64,000 bases of DNA from JANQPX01 sp965204405 (GCA_965204405.1 CBDBEN010000003.1:372001-436000), one strand, 5' to 3'; positions 27,173 through 37,039 are shown, numbered from the stretch's first letter. Numbers and translations are program-made. Notes: generated by a model from the letters alone, not told the origin.

Positions 27173-28030
27173 TCAACCGGACACTCGCTTCATTGGTGCC
27201 TCACCAGACCTGCCGAGCCGATCCAGGGCCAAGCTCACCATTCGAGAGAGGCCCTGACCAAGCTCAGCCTGACCGGCCCGGTCCCGGATTAGGTCGTTGC
27301 GGATTTCGATCATGACGTTCAGGAGACCGCGCGGCAGAGCGTGGCGCTGCAGCGTATGAGTGACGCCGTCTTCCGGTCCATAAGGTTCGTTCCGGCGGAC
27401 TGCGACCGGGACGCCCGGTTCGTCAGCAAAGCCGAGCATGCTGTCGACGAGCCGGGCGTCCCGGTCGTGGAGCAGGCCCAACTCGACGTCTCTCGTGCGG
27501 CCATGAAAAATCGGTGTAAAGGAATGGATAGTCACGATGGCCGGATGCAGGCCTGCTGCAGCGGCAAGGTCGAGGTGGTCGCTAACGGCCTGGTGAAACG
27601 GCATGTACAATGCTTCGGTCCGTGCTGCCCGGTCGGCCGCTGTCAGATGAGCATTACCGGGAATGTCGTATATCTCACTTTGCGCGGGCATGGCGCTGGG
27701 GACGCTGGGCAGTCGGTTGCAGTCATAGACGAGGCGTGAAAAACGTTGGAGAATGAGGGGAGCGTTCAACGCCGCCGCCATGAGGCGGGCCACCGCCTCG
27801 GCGCCCGGATCGAAGGCGGCATGGCTTTGCAGCACTTCGTCATCAAGGCCGAGTTCACCCAGCGAGGCCGGGATGCGGTTCGAGGCATGTTCGCAGATCA
27901 GCAGCATATCCGAATGGCCACCGGCATTCACGATTTCGACCGGCGAGCCCTCTTCGGGACCGAGGAGCGAAGGGACGGCATTCACCGTTCGAAGTGTCGG
28001 CGCAGCTCTTTTCGGCATTTGCATCACCAT
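27173..28030 (-). CDS. N-formylglutamate amidohydrolase family protein
   Basis: The protein of 285 residues belongs to the HutG-like N-formylglutamate amidohydrolase family. The family opening LLICEHASNRIP near residue 45, DPGAEAVA and the IHSFTP motif are visible. Members hydrolyse N-formylglutamate or other N-acyl amino acids. The start at 28030 was preferred because a GAGAG stands ten bases upstream; an ATG at 28054 has no site. No other histidine-degradation genes are in view, so the link to the downstream glutamine-synthetase-like gene is the better guide to its role. Confidence 0.8.
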   Translation of the reverse strand: MVMQMPKRAAPTLRTVNAVPSLLGPEEGSPVEIVNAGGHSDMLLICEHASNRIPASLGELGLDDEVLQSHAAFDPGAEAVARLMAAALNAPLILQRFSRLVYDCNRLPSVPSAMPAQSEIYDIPGNAHLTAADRAARTEALYMPFHQAVSDHLDLAAAAGLHPAIVTIHSFTPIFHGRTRDVELGLLHDRDARLVDSMLGFADEPGVPVAVRRNEPYGPEDGVTHTLQRHALPRGLLNVMIEIRNDLIRDRAGQAELGQGLSRMVSLALDRLGRSGEAPMKRVSG

Positions 28031-28320
28031 GATACGACAAGCTCTCGCTGTCATTTTTTAGAGATCAGACAAGAGCAATACATCGACGGTCGCGTCGGTA
28101 CCAGCTTTCCGATACCTTCGGCAGCTAGGCTCACTTTTCTCATGGGGAGATTTCGGCGCTTTATCAAACTCATCGATATGGACGAAGAAACGCTATGCCG
28201 ATTGGTAGGTAAAGTTGACAGCGTTCAGGTCTTACTCGCCTCGACCAGACGGCAGGTGTCGCAATGATCAGCTGTTCTTGAAGGTATTCCCTTTATCCAG
28301 GCTAATTCCGTCCATACAGT

Positions 28321-29454
28321 TTAAAGCATCGGCTCCAACACGGAAAACAACCTGTCGATGTCGCCTTCATGGTTATAGAGATGCGGCGTCACCCTCAAGG
28401 AATCCCCGCGAAGGCTTACATAGATCTGACTTTCTGCGAGTCGTTCAGGCAAGCCTTCGGGAACACCGCCTGGAAACCGGATGCCTAGGAAATGACCGGC
28501 GCGGGCATGAGCAGCCATTGGTGCCAGGCCGATCCGGCGTGCCCGATCGGCGATCATCCCTGTCTTGGCCGCCAGCGTTTCGGCAATGTTTTCGATACCC
28601 CATTCGAGTAATTGCCTGATCGCGGCGATACTTGCCGGCATGAGCGCGAAGTTCGAGCGTTCCCCGACATCGAAACGCCTGGCACCTGGCTGATAGCCGT
28701 CCTGATAGTCGATCAATCGCGAAAAATTCTCGCTGCCGGCACGAGCAATCCAGTTCTGCTCCAGCGGCTGCCCCTCTTGATGCGCCGGATCCACATAGAG
28801 ATAGCCGAGGCTGTACGGCCCCATCATCCATTTATAGCCGCCGGCGACCAGGAAATCAGGACGAATCGCTTTGACGTCTAACGGCATCGCACCGATGGAC
28901 TGGGTGATATCCAGAACCAAAGCACTCCCAAACGTCCGACAGCATTCGCCAACCCGCTCGAGATCGATGATCCCGCCATCGGTCCAGTGACAATGAGGCA
29001 GAGCTGTGATCGCTACGCGCTCGTCGAGCTGTTGCAGGATCGCCCGGGTCCAATCGCCGTCATCCGGACGCTCGACAGTCATGATCTCAGCACCGCACTC
29101 TTGGGCCAACTCTCGCCAGGTGTAGACGTTCGAGGGAAATTGCTCGGCAAGGATGAGGATCCTTTCGCCGGCCTTCAGGGACAGGTTGCGTGCGGCAACG
29201 GCCAGACCGTAGCTTGCTGCAGGCACGATCGCGATATCATCGGGGCCAGCGTTGATCAGCTTGGCGAAAAGAGCCCTCGCTTCCTCGCTCTCGATGAAAA
29301 AGTCACTCGGGACGACCTCCCACGGTCTGGCTTTTCGCTTCATCGCCTGGATACCGGATTCGGTGACCGCGTTCATCAGCGGCGACATATAGGCACAGTT
29401 GAGATAGGCGACATCGTCGGGAATATCGAAAAGATGGCGCTGGCAGGGGATCAT
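28321..29454 (-). CDS. Class V aminotransferase / cysteine-desulfurase-like PLP enzyme
   Basis: This fold-type I PLP protein of 377 residues resembles the class V aminotransferases. The Schiff-base lysine is in VAGGYKWMMGP, preceded by the aspartate of LVLDITQSIGA that binds the pyridine nitrogen. A conserved active-site cysteine loop of true cysteine desulfurases is not seen, so an isopenicillin-epimerase-like or lyase role is more likely. The start at 29454 (MIPCQRHLFDIP) fits the family N-terminus. The substrate is unknown. Confidence 0.8.
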   Translation of the reverse strand: MIPCQRHLFDIPDDVAYLNCAYMSPLMNAVTESGIQAMKRKARPWEVVPSDFFIESEEARALFAKLINAGPDDIAIVPAASYGLAVAARNLSLKAGERILILAEQFPSNVYTWRELAQECGAEIMTVERPDDGDWTRAILQQLDERVAITALPHCHWTDGGIIDLERVGECCRTFGSALVLDITQSIGAMPLDVKAIRPDFLVAGGYKWMMGPYSLGYLYVDPAHQEGQPLEQNWIARAGSENFSRLIDYQDGYQPGARRFDVGERSNFALMPASIAAIRQLLEWGIENIAETLAAKTGMIADRARRIGLAPMAAHARAGHFLGIRFPGGVPEGLPERLAESQIYVSLRGDSLRVTPHLYNHEGDIDRLFSVLEPML

Positions 29455-29633
29455 GGCGGCGGAAATCTCCAGGAAGAAGACGCTGATATCCATTGCACGG
29501 GATACTGGACGTCGCCCGATTTTTCGGCTTCATGACTATCATTCCGCAGGCCTACCGTCACGCTCTTTGCTTTTCGCCAAGGCCCTGCCTCCAAAACCCC
29601 CGTCAACAACTCCGTCAATTTGCGAGTTCTGCC

Positions 29634-30239
29634 ATGTCCGAACGTCCCGTCATTGTCTTCGATCTCGGCGCCGTCCTGATCGATTGGAACCCAAGGCACC
29701 TTTATCGCAAGCTGTTCGATGACGAAGCCGAGATGGAAGCTTTCCTGCGAGATATCTGCACACCCGAATGGAATGCCGAGCAGGATCGCGGCCGAAGCTG
29801 GGCGGAAGCCGTGGATCTTCTAACCGCAGAGCATCCCGACCATAAAGCCCTGATCCATGCTTATAAGGATCGCTGGGAGGAAATGATGGTGGGGCCAATT
29901 CAGGGAACGGTCGATATTTTGGATAGGCTGAAAAATGACGGCTACGAGATTCACGCACTGACCAATTGGTCTGCCGAAACCTTCCCGATCGCACGTGCGC
30001 GTTTCGGCTTTCTCGCTCAGTTCGAAACCATCCTGGTGTCCGGCGAGGAACGTTTGAAAAAACCGGACGCTCGCATCTTCGACCTCCTCTTGACGCGAAT
30101 CGGCCATCCTGCCGAACGCTGTGTCTTTATCGACGACAGCGCCAAAAACATCGAAGCCGCTGCAAAGCTTGGTTTCGATGCAATTCTGTTCGAAGGGGCG
30201 GAGAAGCTTGGCCACGCTCTTTCAGCACGGAAGATTTGA
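29634..30239 (+). CDS. HAD-superfamily hydrolase (subfamily IA, YihX-like)
   Basis: The 201-residue protein has the HAD motifs in order: FDLGAVLIDWNP with the nucleophilic aspartate near residue 10, TNWS, KKPDARIF with the lysine, and FIDDSAKN. The second position of motif I is glycine rather than aspartate, as in YihX-type sugar phosphatases, so a phosphatase of small sugar phosphates is a fair guess. The ATG at 29634 was chosen because the longer frame back to 29493 overlaps the divergent aminotransferase region and lacks conserved sequence. Confidence 0.82.
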   Translation: MSERPVIVFDLGAVLIDWNPRHLYRKLFDDEAEMEAFLRDICTPEWNAEQDRGRSWAEAVDLLTAEHPDHKALIHAYKDRWEEMMVGPIQGTVDILDRLKNDGYEIHALTNWSAETFPIARARFGFLAQFETILVSGEERLKKPDARIFDLLLTRIGHPAERCVFIDDSAKNIEAAAKLGFDAILFEGAEKLGHALSARKI

Positions 30240-30289
30240 CCGGGTTTCCAAGGTCGCCAGATCAGCAATTCAGTTGCTGAAGTCGATCA

Positions 30290-30460
30290 TCAGTTCGTGA
30301 GGTCCACGCTGTCGGCCACATGGGTGAACGTGCCGACAAGATTGACGCCGAGCGCACCGAGAATAACGATGATCGCAACGGAAATCAGCGCAGCGATCAG
30401 GCCATATTCGACGGCAGTCGCACCCTTGTCATCGCGGAGAAATTTGCTGATCACGGTCAT
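30290..30460 (-). CDS. Flp/Fap-type pilin (56 residues)
   Basis: This small gene encodes a class IVb pilin precursor. The prepilin peptidase site is clear: a basic leader MTVISKFLRDDKG, then the cleaved product starting ATAVEYG with Glu at position 5 and Tyr at 6, followed by one long hydrophobic helix (LIAALISVAIIVILGALG). Such subunits form tight-adherence (Tad) pili on the cell surface. GAGGG stands nine bases before the ATG. No tad/cpa assembly genes are nearby, so the machinery must be elsewhere. Confidence 0.88.
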   Translation of the reverse strand: MTVISKFLRDDKGATAVEYGLIAALISVAIIVILGALGVNLVGTFTHVADSVDLTN

Positions 30461-30556
30461 GTCCGGACCCTCACCGAGGAACGCGCGTCAATAGTCGGGG
30501 TCAGTTATATCGAGAAAACGTTAAGAGAGAGTAAAGTGAAGCGCTGGGTGGGCCGA

Positions 30557-31204
30557 TCAGCCGCGAAGCTTGTGGATGGCTTTGGCATAGTCGGCCTTGC
30601 CAAACACTGCGGATCCCGCGACCAGCACATTGGCACCCGCCTCAATCACCGAGTGAGCCGTCTCGGCATTAATGCCGCCGTCGACCTCGATATCGATGGA
30701 CCGGTCCCCGATCAAGGTTCTAAGGCGGTCGAGCTTCTCGAGCATCGCCTCAATAAAGCGCTGTCCGCCGAAGCCTGGGTTCACGGTCATCACCAGAACC
30801 AAATCCAGCCGATCCAAAACATGCTCGATCGCGCTGATCGGAGTTGCCGGACAGAGGGAAACGCCCGCTCTCTTGCCAAGGGCCTTGATGGTCTGCAGGG
30901 AACGGTCGAGATGCGGGCCGGCTTCGGCATGGACCGTGATCACATCGGCGCCGGCATCGGCGAAAGCCTGGATGAACGGATCGGCGGGCTCGATCATCAA
31001 ATGGCAATCGAAGGTCTTGGCTGAACAGGGGCGGATCGCTTTCACGATGTCGGGACCGAAGGTGATGTTGGGCACGAAATGCCCATCCATGACATCGAGA
31101 TGGATCCAATCAGCACCGGCCTCGTCGATCGCCTGCACTTCCTCCCCAAGCCTGGCAAAATCTGCGGCCAGGATCGAGGGAGCGATCAAGAGAGGGCGGC
31201 TCAT
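30557..31204 (-). CDS. rpe: Ribulose-phosphate 3-epimerase
   Basis: The 215-residue TIM-barrel enzyme interconverts ribulose 5-phosphate and xylulose 5-phosphate in the pentose phosphate and Calvin pathways. Signature segments are LIAPSILAADF at the N-terminus, WIHLDVMDGHFVPN with catalytic Asp, DCHLMIEP, MTVNPGFGGQ and IEVDGGIN with the second catalytic Asp. GGAG precedes the ATG at 31204; the open frame extends 65 codons upstream but that part is not conserved. Confidence 0.95.
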   Translation of the reverse strand: MSRPLLIAPSILAADFARLGEEVQAIDEAGADWIHLDVMDGHFVPNITFGPDIVKAIRPCSAKTFDCHLMIEPADPFIQAFADAGADVITVHAEAGPHLDRSLQTIKALGKRAGVSLCPATPISAIEHVLDRLDLVLVMTVNPGFGGQRFIEAMLEKLDRLRTLIGDRSIDIEVDGGINAETAHSVIEAGANVLVAGSAVFGKADYAKAIHKLRG

Positions 31205-31371
31205 CGGCAGTCTCCAAAGATGACGCGGGACATCGACGCCCGCCTGCCGGCTTCTCGCCATCTGCTCTCCACTTGTCAAGCAGCTTTCCCCAAGTGAAAC
31301 GCCCAGATCCTTGCTGATCGGCGGTGTTGGTCTATGTTGCTTAAGTAATGCGAACGGGGGAGAGCGTCGCC

Positions 31372-31824
31372 ATGGGGCTGTCGACAGTCGTGAAATCAAC
31401 GCTCTGTGCGCTGCTGGCCGGAATTTTTTTCTATGCTTCCTCCGCGGTGGCAGATGTGGCGGACGATTTAAGCGATAGCGATCGAACCGCCATTCGTGAC
31501 GTGATCCAGGGCCAAATTGCCGCTTTTCAAGCCGATGATGCTGCCCTTGCCTTCAGCTTTGCAGCGCCCTTCATCCAGGACCGGTTCGGCGATGCGGGAC
31601 GCTTTGTCGCCATGGTGAAACGCGACTATATGCCTGTCTACCGCCCTCGCCAGGTCGAGTTTTCCGAGATTTTCGATGTCGAGGGCAAGCCTGCCCAGCG
31701 CGTGGTGGTGGTCGGGCCTGACAACGAGGTCTTCGGCGCTTACTACATGATGGAGCGGCAACCCGACGGAAGCTGGCGCATCAGCGGCTGCATTCTTCGC
31801 CCTATCGGCGATCGCGCTATTTAG
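31372..31824 (+). CDS. DUF4864-type exported protein
   Basis: This protein of about 150 residues has an N-terminal signal peptide (hydrophobic stretch followed by an Ala-rich cleavage region near residue 27). The mature domain opens with an IRDVIQGQIAAFQADDAALAF-type segment and ends with a beta-rich half containing YYMMERQPDGSWRISGC. This matches the small exported DUF4864 family of alphaproteobacteria; its function is unknown. A purine-rich GGGGGAG lies before the ATG at 31372. Confidence 0.7.
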   Translation: MGLSTVVKSTLCALLAGIFFYASSAVADVADDLSDSDRTAIRDVIQGQIAAFQADDAALAFSFAAPFIQDRFGDAGRFVAMVKRDYMPVYRPRQVEFSEIFDVEGKPAQRVVVVGPDNEVFGAYYMMERQPDGSWRISGCILRPIGDRAI

Positions 31825-32005
31825 GCTCGGCATTTCGATTCCGACCCTCAACCCAAAAGGGCGGTCCGGAGCGGGCTCTAATCCAAATCACCCTTATCAC
31901 AGCTCGGTTAGCAGCCGCCTCATAGGGTGACGAGCACCGTCGCTGGTCTATAATGCGGAGAAATCGATCGCCACGGCCTCGAGCGAGGCCCGAAAAGAGG
32001 TTGCC

Positions 32006-33214
32006 ATGCACCGCGTTTTCTCAATGCTCGCCGCCCTGTCGGCAATGATCGGAGGGGCCCTGCCCCTGGCTGCTGCGGACAAGGCCGACTGGGATGCCGT
32101 CCTGGCCGAGGCCGATGGCCAGACGGTGTATTTCAATGCGTGGGGCGGCGATGACGCCATCAACGGCTATATCGCTTGGGTGGGCGAGCAGGTCGCCGAG
32201 CGCTTCGGCGTGACACTGAAACATGTGAAGCTTGCCGATACCGCCGAGGCGGTAACCCGCGTGCTCGCCGAAAAAACCGCTGGGCGTAGCGAGGGCGGTT
32301 CGGTGGATCTGATCTGGATCAATGGCGAAAACTTCGCTTCGATGAAGCGGCAGGATTTGCTGTTCGGCCCCTTCGTTCAGGACCTGCCGAACTTCGCCCA
32401 TGTCGACGTCGAGGGCAAACCGACTACCGTGCTCGATTTCACCGTGCCCACCGACGGTTTCGAAGCGCCCTGGGGTATGGCCCAGTTCGTTTTCTTTCAC
32501 GACACCACCACCGTGCCGGCCCCGCCACGCTCCATTCGGGACATGCTCGATTGGGCCAAGGCTAATCCAGGCCGTTTCACTCACCCGTCACCGCCAGATT
32601 TCGTGGGCTCCACCTTTCTGAAGCATCTAATGATCGCTTTCATTGACGATCCTTCTGTTCTGCAAAACCCGGTCGATGGTGTCGATTTTGCCGCGGTCAC
32701 CAAGCCTTTATGGGACACCCTCGAAGAAGTTCGTCCATCGCTCTGGAGGAAGGGTGAAACCTATCCGGCCAACGCACCCGGCCTTCACCAATTGCTCGAT
32801 GACGGTGAGGTCGATTTCTCCATGGCGTTCAATCCGGCAGAAGCTTCGGCGGCAATCAATGCCGGTAACTTGCCGGACACGGTTCGCACGTTCATTCCGG
32901 ACGCCGGCTCGATCGGCAACACTCACTTCGTCGCAATTCCTTTCAACGCCGCCCATCAAGCTGGTGCCATGGTTGTTGCCGACTTCCTGATGTCCCCTGA
33001 AGCGCAGGTCAAGAAGCAGGATCCAAGCGGATGGGGAGATTGGACAGTGCTGGACGTCAAGGGATTGAACCCCGAAGATCAGGCGCATTTCGATGCTCTG
33101 CCGCTTGGGATTGCCACCTTGTCCCCGGCCGAACTAACGCCGGTTCTTCCGGAACCACACCCTTCCTGGATGACCAGGATCGAGGCGGAGTGGCTTCGGC
33201 GTTTCAGTAGCTAA
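32006..33214 (+). CDS. ynjB: ABC transporter substrate-binding protein, YnjB-like
   Basis: This is a periplasmic binding protein of 402 residues with a signal peptide (about residues 1-24, ending LAAAD). The opening VYFNAWGGDDAINGYIAWV is typical of YnjB proteins, and the next two genes are the matching permease and ATPase, giving a ynjBCD operon. The transporter is related to thiamin/iron/sulfate type importers; its substrate is not established. Confidence 0.88.
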   Translation: MHRVFSMLAALSAMIGGALPLAAADKADWDAVLAEADGQTVYFNAWGGDDAINGYIAWVGEQVAERFGVTLKHVKLADTAEAVTRVLAEKTAGRSEGGSVDLIWINGENFASMKRQDLLFGPFVQDLPNFAHVDVEGKPTTVLDFTVPTDGFEAPWGMAQFVFFHDTTTVPAPPRSIRDMLDWAKANPGRFTHPSPPDFVGSTFLKHLMIAFIDDPSVLQNPVDGVDFAAVTKPLWDTLEEVRPSLWRKGETYPANAPGLHQLLDDGEVDFSMAFNPAEASAAINAGNLPDTVRTFIPDAGSIGNTHFVAIPFNAAHQAGAMVVADFLMSPEAQVKKQDPSGWGDWTVLDVKGLNPEDQAHFDALPLGIATLSPAELTPVLPEPHPSWMTRIEAEWLRRFSS

Positions 33215-33329
33215 TCAGATCGGCGTAACCGCGAAACTTACCCTGCCGACGCTGACGCAGCCGACAAAGCAGAAAGCTGGCCTGCTCCATTTTTTTCCCG
33301 GGCTGACGATCGCTCTGTTTCTTGGTCCG

Positions 33330-34970
33330 GTGGTGGCTGGTCTTGCCGGCACGATCCTGCCGTCGCTCGGTTATTTGCCTGCTGTGGGCGGCTTCGGCCT
33401 GGCGCTTGAGCCATGGCGGGCGCTCCTGGCGGCACCGGGCCTCGGCAAGGCCGTGACACTTACTCTACTCACAGGGTTGGGGGCGACCATCCTCGCCTTT
33501 GTCCTGACCGTGCTGCTGTTCGCGAGCGGCCACGGCACCGCCTCCTTCAATCGTGCCAAACGAGCAATGACACCGTTGCTGGCCGTGCCTCATCTAGCCT
33601 TGGCGGTTGGTATGGCCTTCCTGCTGGCGCCGAGTGGCTGGATCGCAAGGCTGATTTCGCCCTGGCCGTCCGGCTTCGAGGCGCCGCCCGATATCGCGCT
33701 GGTTCAAGGCCCCTTCGGTATTGCGCTCACTCTTGGCCTCGTGATCAAGGAGATGCCCTTCCTGCTGCTCATGACCTTCGCCGCGCTCGGCCAGATCAGG
33801 GCCGATGATCAGCTTCGCGTGGCAAGGTCACTCGGCTACGGCCCCGTCCAGTCCTGGCTTAAGACCGTATTGCCACTGGTCTATCCGCAGATCCGGCTTC
33901 CCCTCTATGCCGTACTCGCCTTTTCTTTGTCGGTGGTCGATATGGCCATGGTGCTGGGACCGACCACACCGCCCACCCTGGGTCCGCTGATTCTACGCTG
34001 GTTCAACGATCCCGATCTCGCTATACGCTTTCAGGCCGCTGCCGGCGCCGTCCTGCAGCTTCTGATCGTTCTCGGCGCGATCGGTTTTTGGCGGGTGATG
34101 GAGATCGTGCTTGCCCACCTGTTCAGGCCTTGGCTGATTGGTGGCGGCCGGGGCAGCGACGGCCGGATCGCCCGCCGGGTCGGCTGGAGCGGTCTCGGGT
34201 TGGTTTTTTTCCTGGCAGGCGGCAGCATTCTCAGCATGCTTGTCTGGTCCTTTGCAGGACGCTGGCGTTTCCCGGATGCACTCCCCGCGACCTTGTCGTT
34301 CAAAACCTGGATGGCACAGTCAGATGCGCTTATCGAGCCGGCTCTCACGACTTTGGTCGTCGGCCTCGCTTCCACGCTGATCGCCCTTATCCTGGTGATC
34401 GGCTGTCTCGAACATGAGAGTCGGTTGTACCGAAAGCCGGGGGCCGGCGCACTCACCCTGATCTACATCCCCCTATTGCTTCCGCAAATCGGTTTTCTGT
34501 TCGGCGTTCAGGTCGCCCTGGTTTGGTTGAAACTGGACGGGGGATGGATCGGTCTGATCTGGTCCCATCTCCTGTTCGTTCTACCCTATGTTTTCCTGGC
34601 GCTCGCTGACTCCTATCGGGCCCTTGATCCCCGCTATGCGAGAATTGCGCTGACCCTGGGAACCCCGCCTTGGAAGATCCTCCTGCGCGTCAAGCTTGTC
34701 ATGCTTCTCCGGCCCGTGCTCATCGCTGCTGCCGTCGGCTTCGCTGTTAGTGTGGCGCAGTTCCTGCCCACGCAATTTGCCGGTGCCGGGCGGCTCTCGA
34801 CCCTCACCACCGAAGCACTCAGCCTTTCTGCCGGTGGCAACCGTCGGGTGGTTGGCATGTTCGCCGCAACCCTGGCGCTGCTGCCGCTCCTGGGCTTCGC
34901 GCTTGCCACCTCGATACCTGCGTGGCGCTTTCGCAATCGGCGAGCCATGGGTGTTGGGGTCTCGTCATGA
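33330..34970 (+). CDS. ynjC: ABC transporter permease, YnjC-like (start uncertain)
   Basis: This inner-membrane permease has two fused permease halves and about twelve hydrophobic segments; the EAA-like loop of the first half is near LRVARSLGYGPVQSW. The GTG at 33330 is the first ATG, GTG or TTG codon in the frame, but the frame is open back to 33174 and bases 33285-33345 encode what looks like the first transmembrane helix (FFPGLTIALFLGPVVAGLAG). The true product therefore probably begins upstream at a non-standard codon, or the sequence has lost a start. The stop overlaps the ynjD start (ATGA). Confidence 0.8.
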   Translation: MVAGLAGTILPSLGYLPAVGGFGLALEPWRALLAAPGLGKAVTLTLLTGLGATILAFVLTVLLFASGHGTASFNRAKRAMTPLLAVPHLALAVGMAFLLAPSGWIARLISPWPSGFEAPPDIALVQGPFGIALTLGLVIKEMPFLLLMTFAALGQIRADDQLRVARSLGYGPVQSWLKTVLPLVYPQIRLPLYAVLAFSLSVVDMAMVLGPTTPPTLGPLILRWFNDPDLAIRFQAAAGAVLQLLIVLGAIGFWRVMEIVLAHLFRPWLIGGGRGSDGRIARRVGWSGLGLVFFLAGGSILSMLVWSFAGRWRFPDALPATLSFKTWMAQSDALIEPALTTLVVGLASTLIALILVIGCLEHESRLYRKPGAGALTLIYIPLLLPQIGFLFGVQVALVWLKLDGGWIGLIWSHLLFVLPYVFLALADSYRALDPRYARIALTLGTPPWKILLRVKLVMLLRPVLIAAAVGFAVSVAQFLPTQFAGAGRLSTLTTEALSLSAGGNRRVVGMFAATLALLPLLGFALATSIPAWRFRNRRAMGVGVSS

Positions 34971-35602
34971 CAAGCCTGAAACTCTTGAACATCTCGATCA
35001 AGGTCGATGGCCGCCACCTATTCGATCAGTTCGATTTAACTGTCCAAGCCGGTGAGATGACCACCATTATGGGACCAAGCGGCTGCGGAAAATCCAGTTT
35101 GCTGAGTTATATCTGCGGTACGCTTGCGCCGACCTTCGACGCATCGGGACATATCATGCTGAACGGGGATGATCTCGGCAGCCTGCCGCCCGAGCAGCGG
35201 CGTGTCGGTATTCTTTTCCAGGACGATCTGCTGTTCCCGCATTTTTCCGTCGGCGAGAATTTGATGTTTGCTTTGCCTGCGAATATCCGACCGAAACATG
35301 AGCGGAATGCCCGTGTTGAAGCTGCCTTGGCCGAGGCGGATCTCGAGGGCTTTGCCGATCGCGACCCGGCGACCTTGTCAGGAGGCCAGCGCGCTCGGGT
35401 TGCTCTGATGCGCACATTGCTGGCAGCGCCAAGATGCCTCCTTCTGGACGAGCCTTTTGGCAAGCTCGACTTCGAGCTTCGCCACCGCGTCCGTGCTTTC
35501 GTCCTGGAGCATGCCCGCCAGGCCGGCGTGCCCGCTCTACTGGTCACCCACGAAGCCTCCGATGCTGAGGCGGCGGGCGGCCCAGTGATCAGGCTGACCT
35601 GA
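34967..35602 (+). CDS. ynjD: ABC transporter ATP-binding protein, YnjD-like
   Basis: The 211-residue ATPase has Walker A GPSGCGKSS near residue 38, the Q-loop FQDDLLFPH, the signature LSGGQRARVAL, Walker B CLLLDEPFGKLD and the switch histidine in LVTHEASD. It is the energy-coupling subunit of the ynjBCD importer. The start ATG at 34967 overlaps the permease stop by four bases. Confidence 0.93.
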   Translation: MTSLKLLNISIKVDGRHLFDQFDLTVQAGEMTTIMGPSGCGKSSLLSYICGTLAPTFDASGHIMLNGDDLGSLPPEQRRVGILFQDDLLFPHFSVGENLMFALPANIRPKHERNARVEAALAEADLEGFADRDPATLSGGQRARVALMRTLLAAPRCLLLDEPFGKLDFELRHRVRAFVLEHARQAGVPALLVTHEASDAEAAGGPVIRLT

Positions 35603-35721
35603 TCGGGATCGCGGGAAAGCAAACGAATTCTCGATAAGAAAACTGTGGACAACTTCGTGCCTTGAGGTGACGCCGAGAGGTGGACGCAGTAACGCTGAAC
35701 TCATCGAGTGGAGGGCAATAG

Positions 35722-36474
35722 ATGGTGGCTGACATCCAGGTTCGAAGTGTCGGGAAAAGCGAAAGCGAAACAGCGCCGCAAAAGCGCAATGTGTTCAGCA
35801 GCGAACGCCATTTGACCCAGCCCGAACTTGATCTGCCGGCAAGCTTTCAGGCCAACGCGCGAAATTCCGCCGATGGATTGGTTTTCCTGCAGAGCCTGGC
35901 TTCGAATGCCTTTCCGCTCTGCATTTTCGACCCCCAGTATCGCGGTGTTCTGGACCGTCAAAAATACGGCAATGAAGGCAAGCGCCAAAAGGATCGTGCC
36001 GAACGAATCCAAATGAGCGAAGAGGCGATCAAGAGCTTTATCGAGGAGATCGACCGGGTCCTGATCAAGAGCGGCCATCTCCTCCTATGGATGGACAAAT
36101 ATCACCTCTGCACCGGCGTCGCCCCCTGGCTTGAGGGGACCGACCTCGCAACGGTGGATATGATCGTCTGGAACAAAATGCGGATCGGCATGGGATACCG
36201 GACCCGGCGCACCAGCGAATATTGCCTGGTCCTGCAGAAAAAACCGTTACGGGCCAAGGGAGTCTGGAAAGCTCATGACATTCCAGATGTCTGGAACGAA
36301 AAGCTGCCGAGCCGGGGGGGGCATGCGAAGCCGGTTGGTCTGCAGTCGCGCTTGATCGACTGCCTGACCAACCCGGGCGACATGGTCATCGATCCAGCAG
36401 CCGGTACCTTCACGGTGCTCGAAGCTTGCCAGGCGACGGACAGAAATTTCCTCGGGTGCGATCTTCAAGTCTAG
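35722..36474 (+). CDS. Orphan beta-class DNA methyltransferase
   Basis: This 250-residue S-adenosylmethionine-dependent DNA (adenine-N6 or cytosine-N4) methyltransferase shows the beta-class order: the catalytic motif first (FDPQYRGVL near residue 75, in place of DPPY), then a target-recognition region, then HAKPVGLQSRLI and the SAM-binding motif DMVIDPAAGTFTVLEA near the end. GGAGG precedes the ATG. There is no restriction enzyme or specificity subunit nearby, so it is likely a regulatory or housekeeping orphan enzyme. The glutamine in the catalytic motif is unusual. Confidence 0.85.
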   Translation: MVADIQVRSVGKSESETAPQKRNVFSSERHLTQPELDLPASFQANARNSADGLVFLQSLASNAFPLCIFDPQYRGVLDRQKYGNEGKRQKDRAERIQMSEEAIKSFIEEIDRVLIKSGHLLLWMDKYHLCTGVAPWLEGTDLATVDMIVWNKMRIGMGYRTRRTSEYCLVLQKKPLRAKGVWKAHDIPDVWNEKLPSRGGHAKPVGLQSRLIDCLTNPGDMVIDPAAGTFTVLEACQATDRNFLGCDLQV

Positions 36475-37039
36475 CCTAGCTTTCTCCCATGATCGTCGGG
36501 TTGGCATCGGTGTCATATCAATTAAGACGGTTTAAAGAGCGAAAAACTGAGAATCTCTTCGGGAAGACTAATCTACGATGCCCGCCTATACGTAGATGAT
36601 ATTGAAAGGTGACAATGATGAAGATAGATGCTTCCGTCGCCTTGAAGTCGAGTTGAGGGTCGACTTAGTTTAGGGGCTGGTTTCTTCTTGAGAGATTTAA
36701 CTGACAATGTCTTTGGAGGCCAACCGAAGCACATGGCATGCGCGGGAAAACCGCTATCCTGAAAGCTAAGCTTTGATCGCTTTACAGGGGAGGGTGTCCT
36801 TGATGGACCACCTGCGATATTCATATCGGAGAACGAAACAATAAGCTTGGGCGCCGATATAGTTTAGCTAGCTCTGGCCTTCGCCCATTCAAGGTGACTG
36901 CCGGTGACCTATTGAAAGGCTACTTGGGACTTCGGAATCGACAAATACATTGTCCTCGAAGCCCAGCGGATTTGTACTGATTTTTGAGGGGCGCAGGGCT
37001 GTTTCAGACCTCCTTGCATGGGCCTTATGGAGAAAACAG
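36475..37039. other. Intergenic region, no gene seen
   Basis: This stretch of about 565 bases between the methyltransferase and the prodomain gene has lower GC and stops in all frames. An 83-codon frame on the minus strand lacks coding features. It could hold remnants of a lost gene, but I cannot identify one. Confidence 0.4.
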
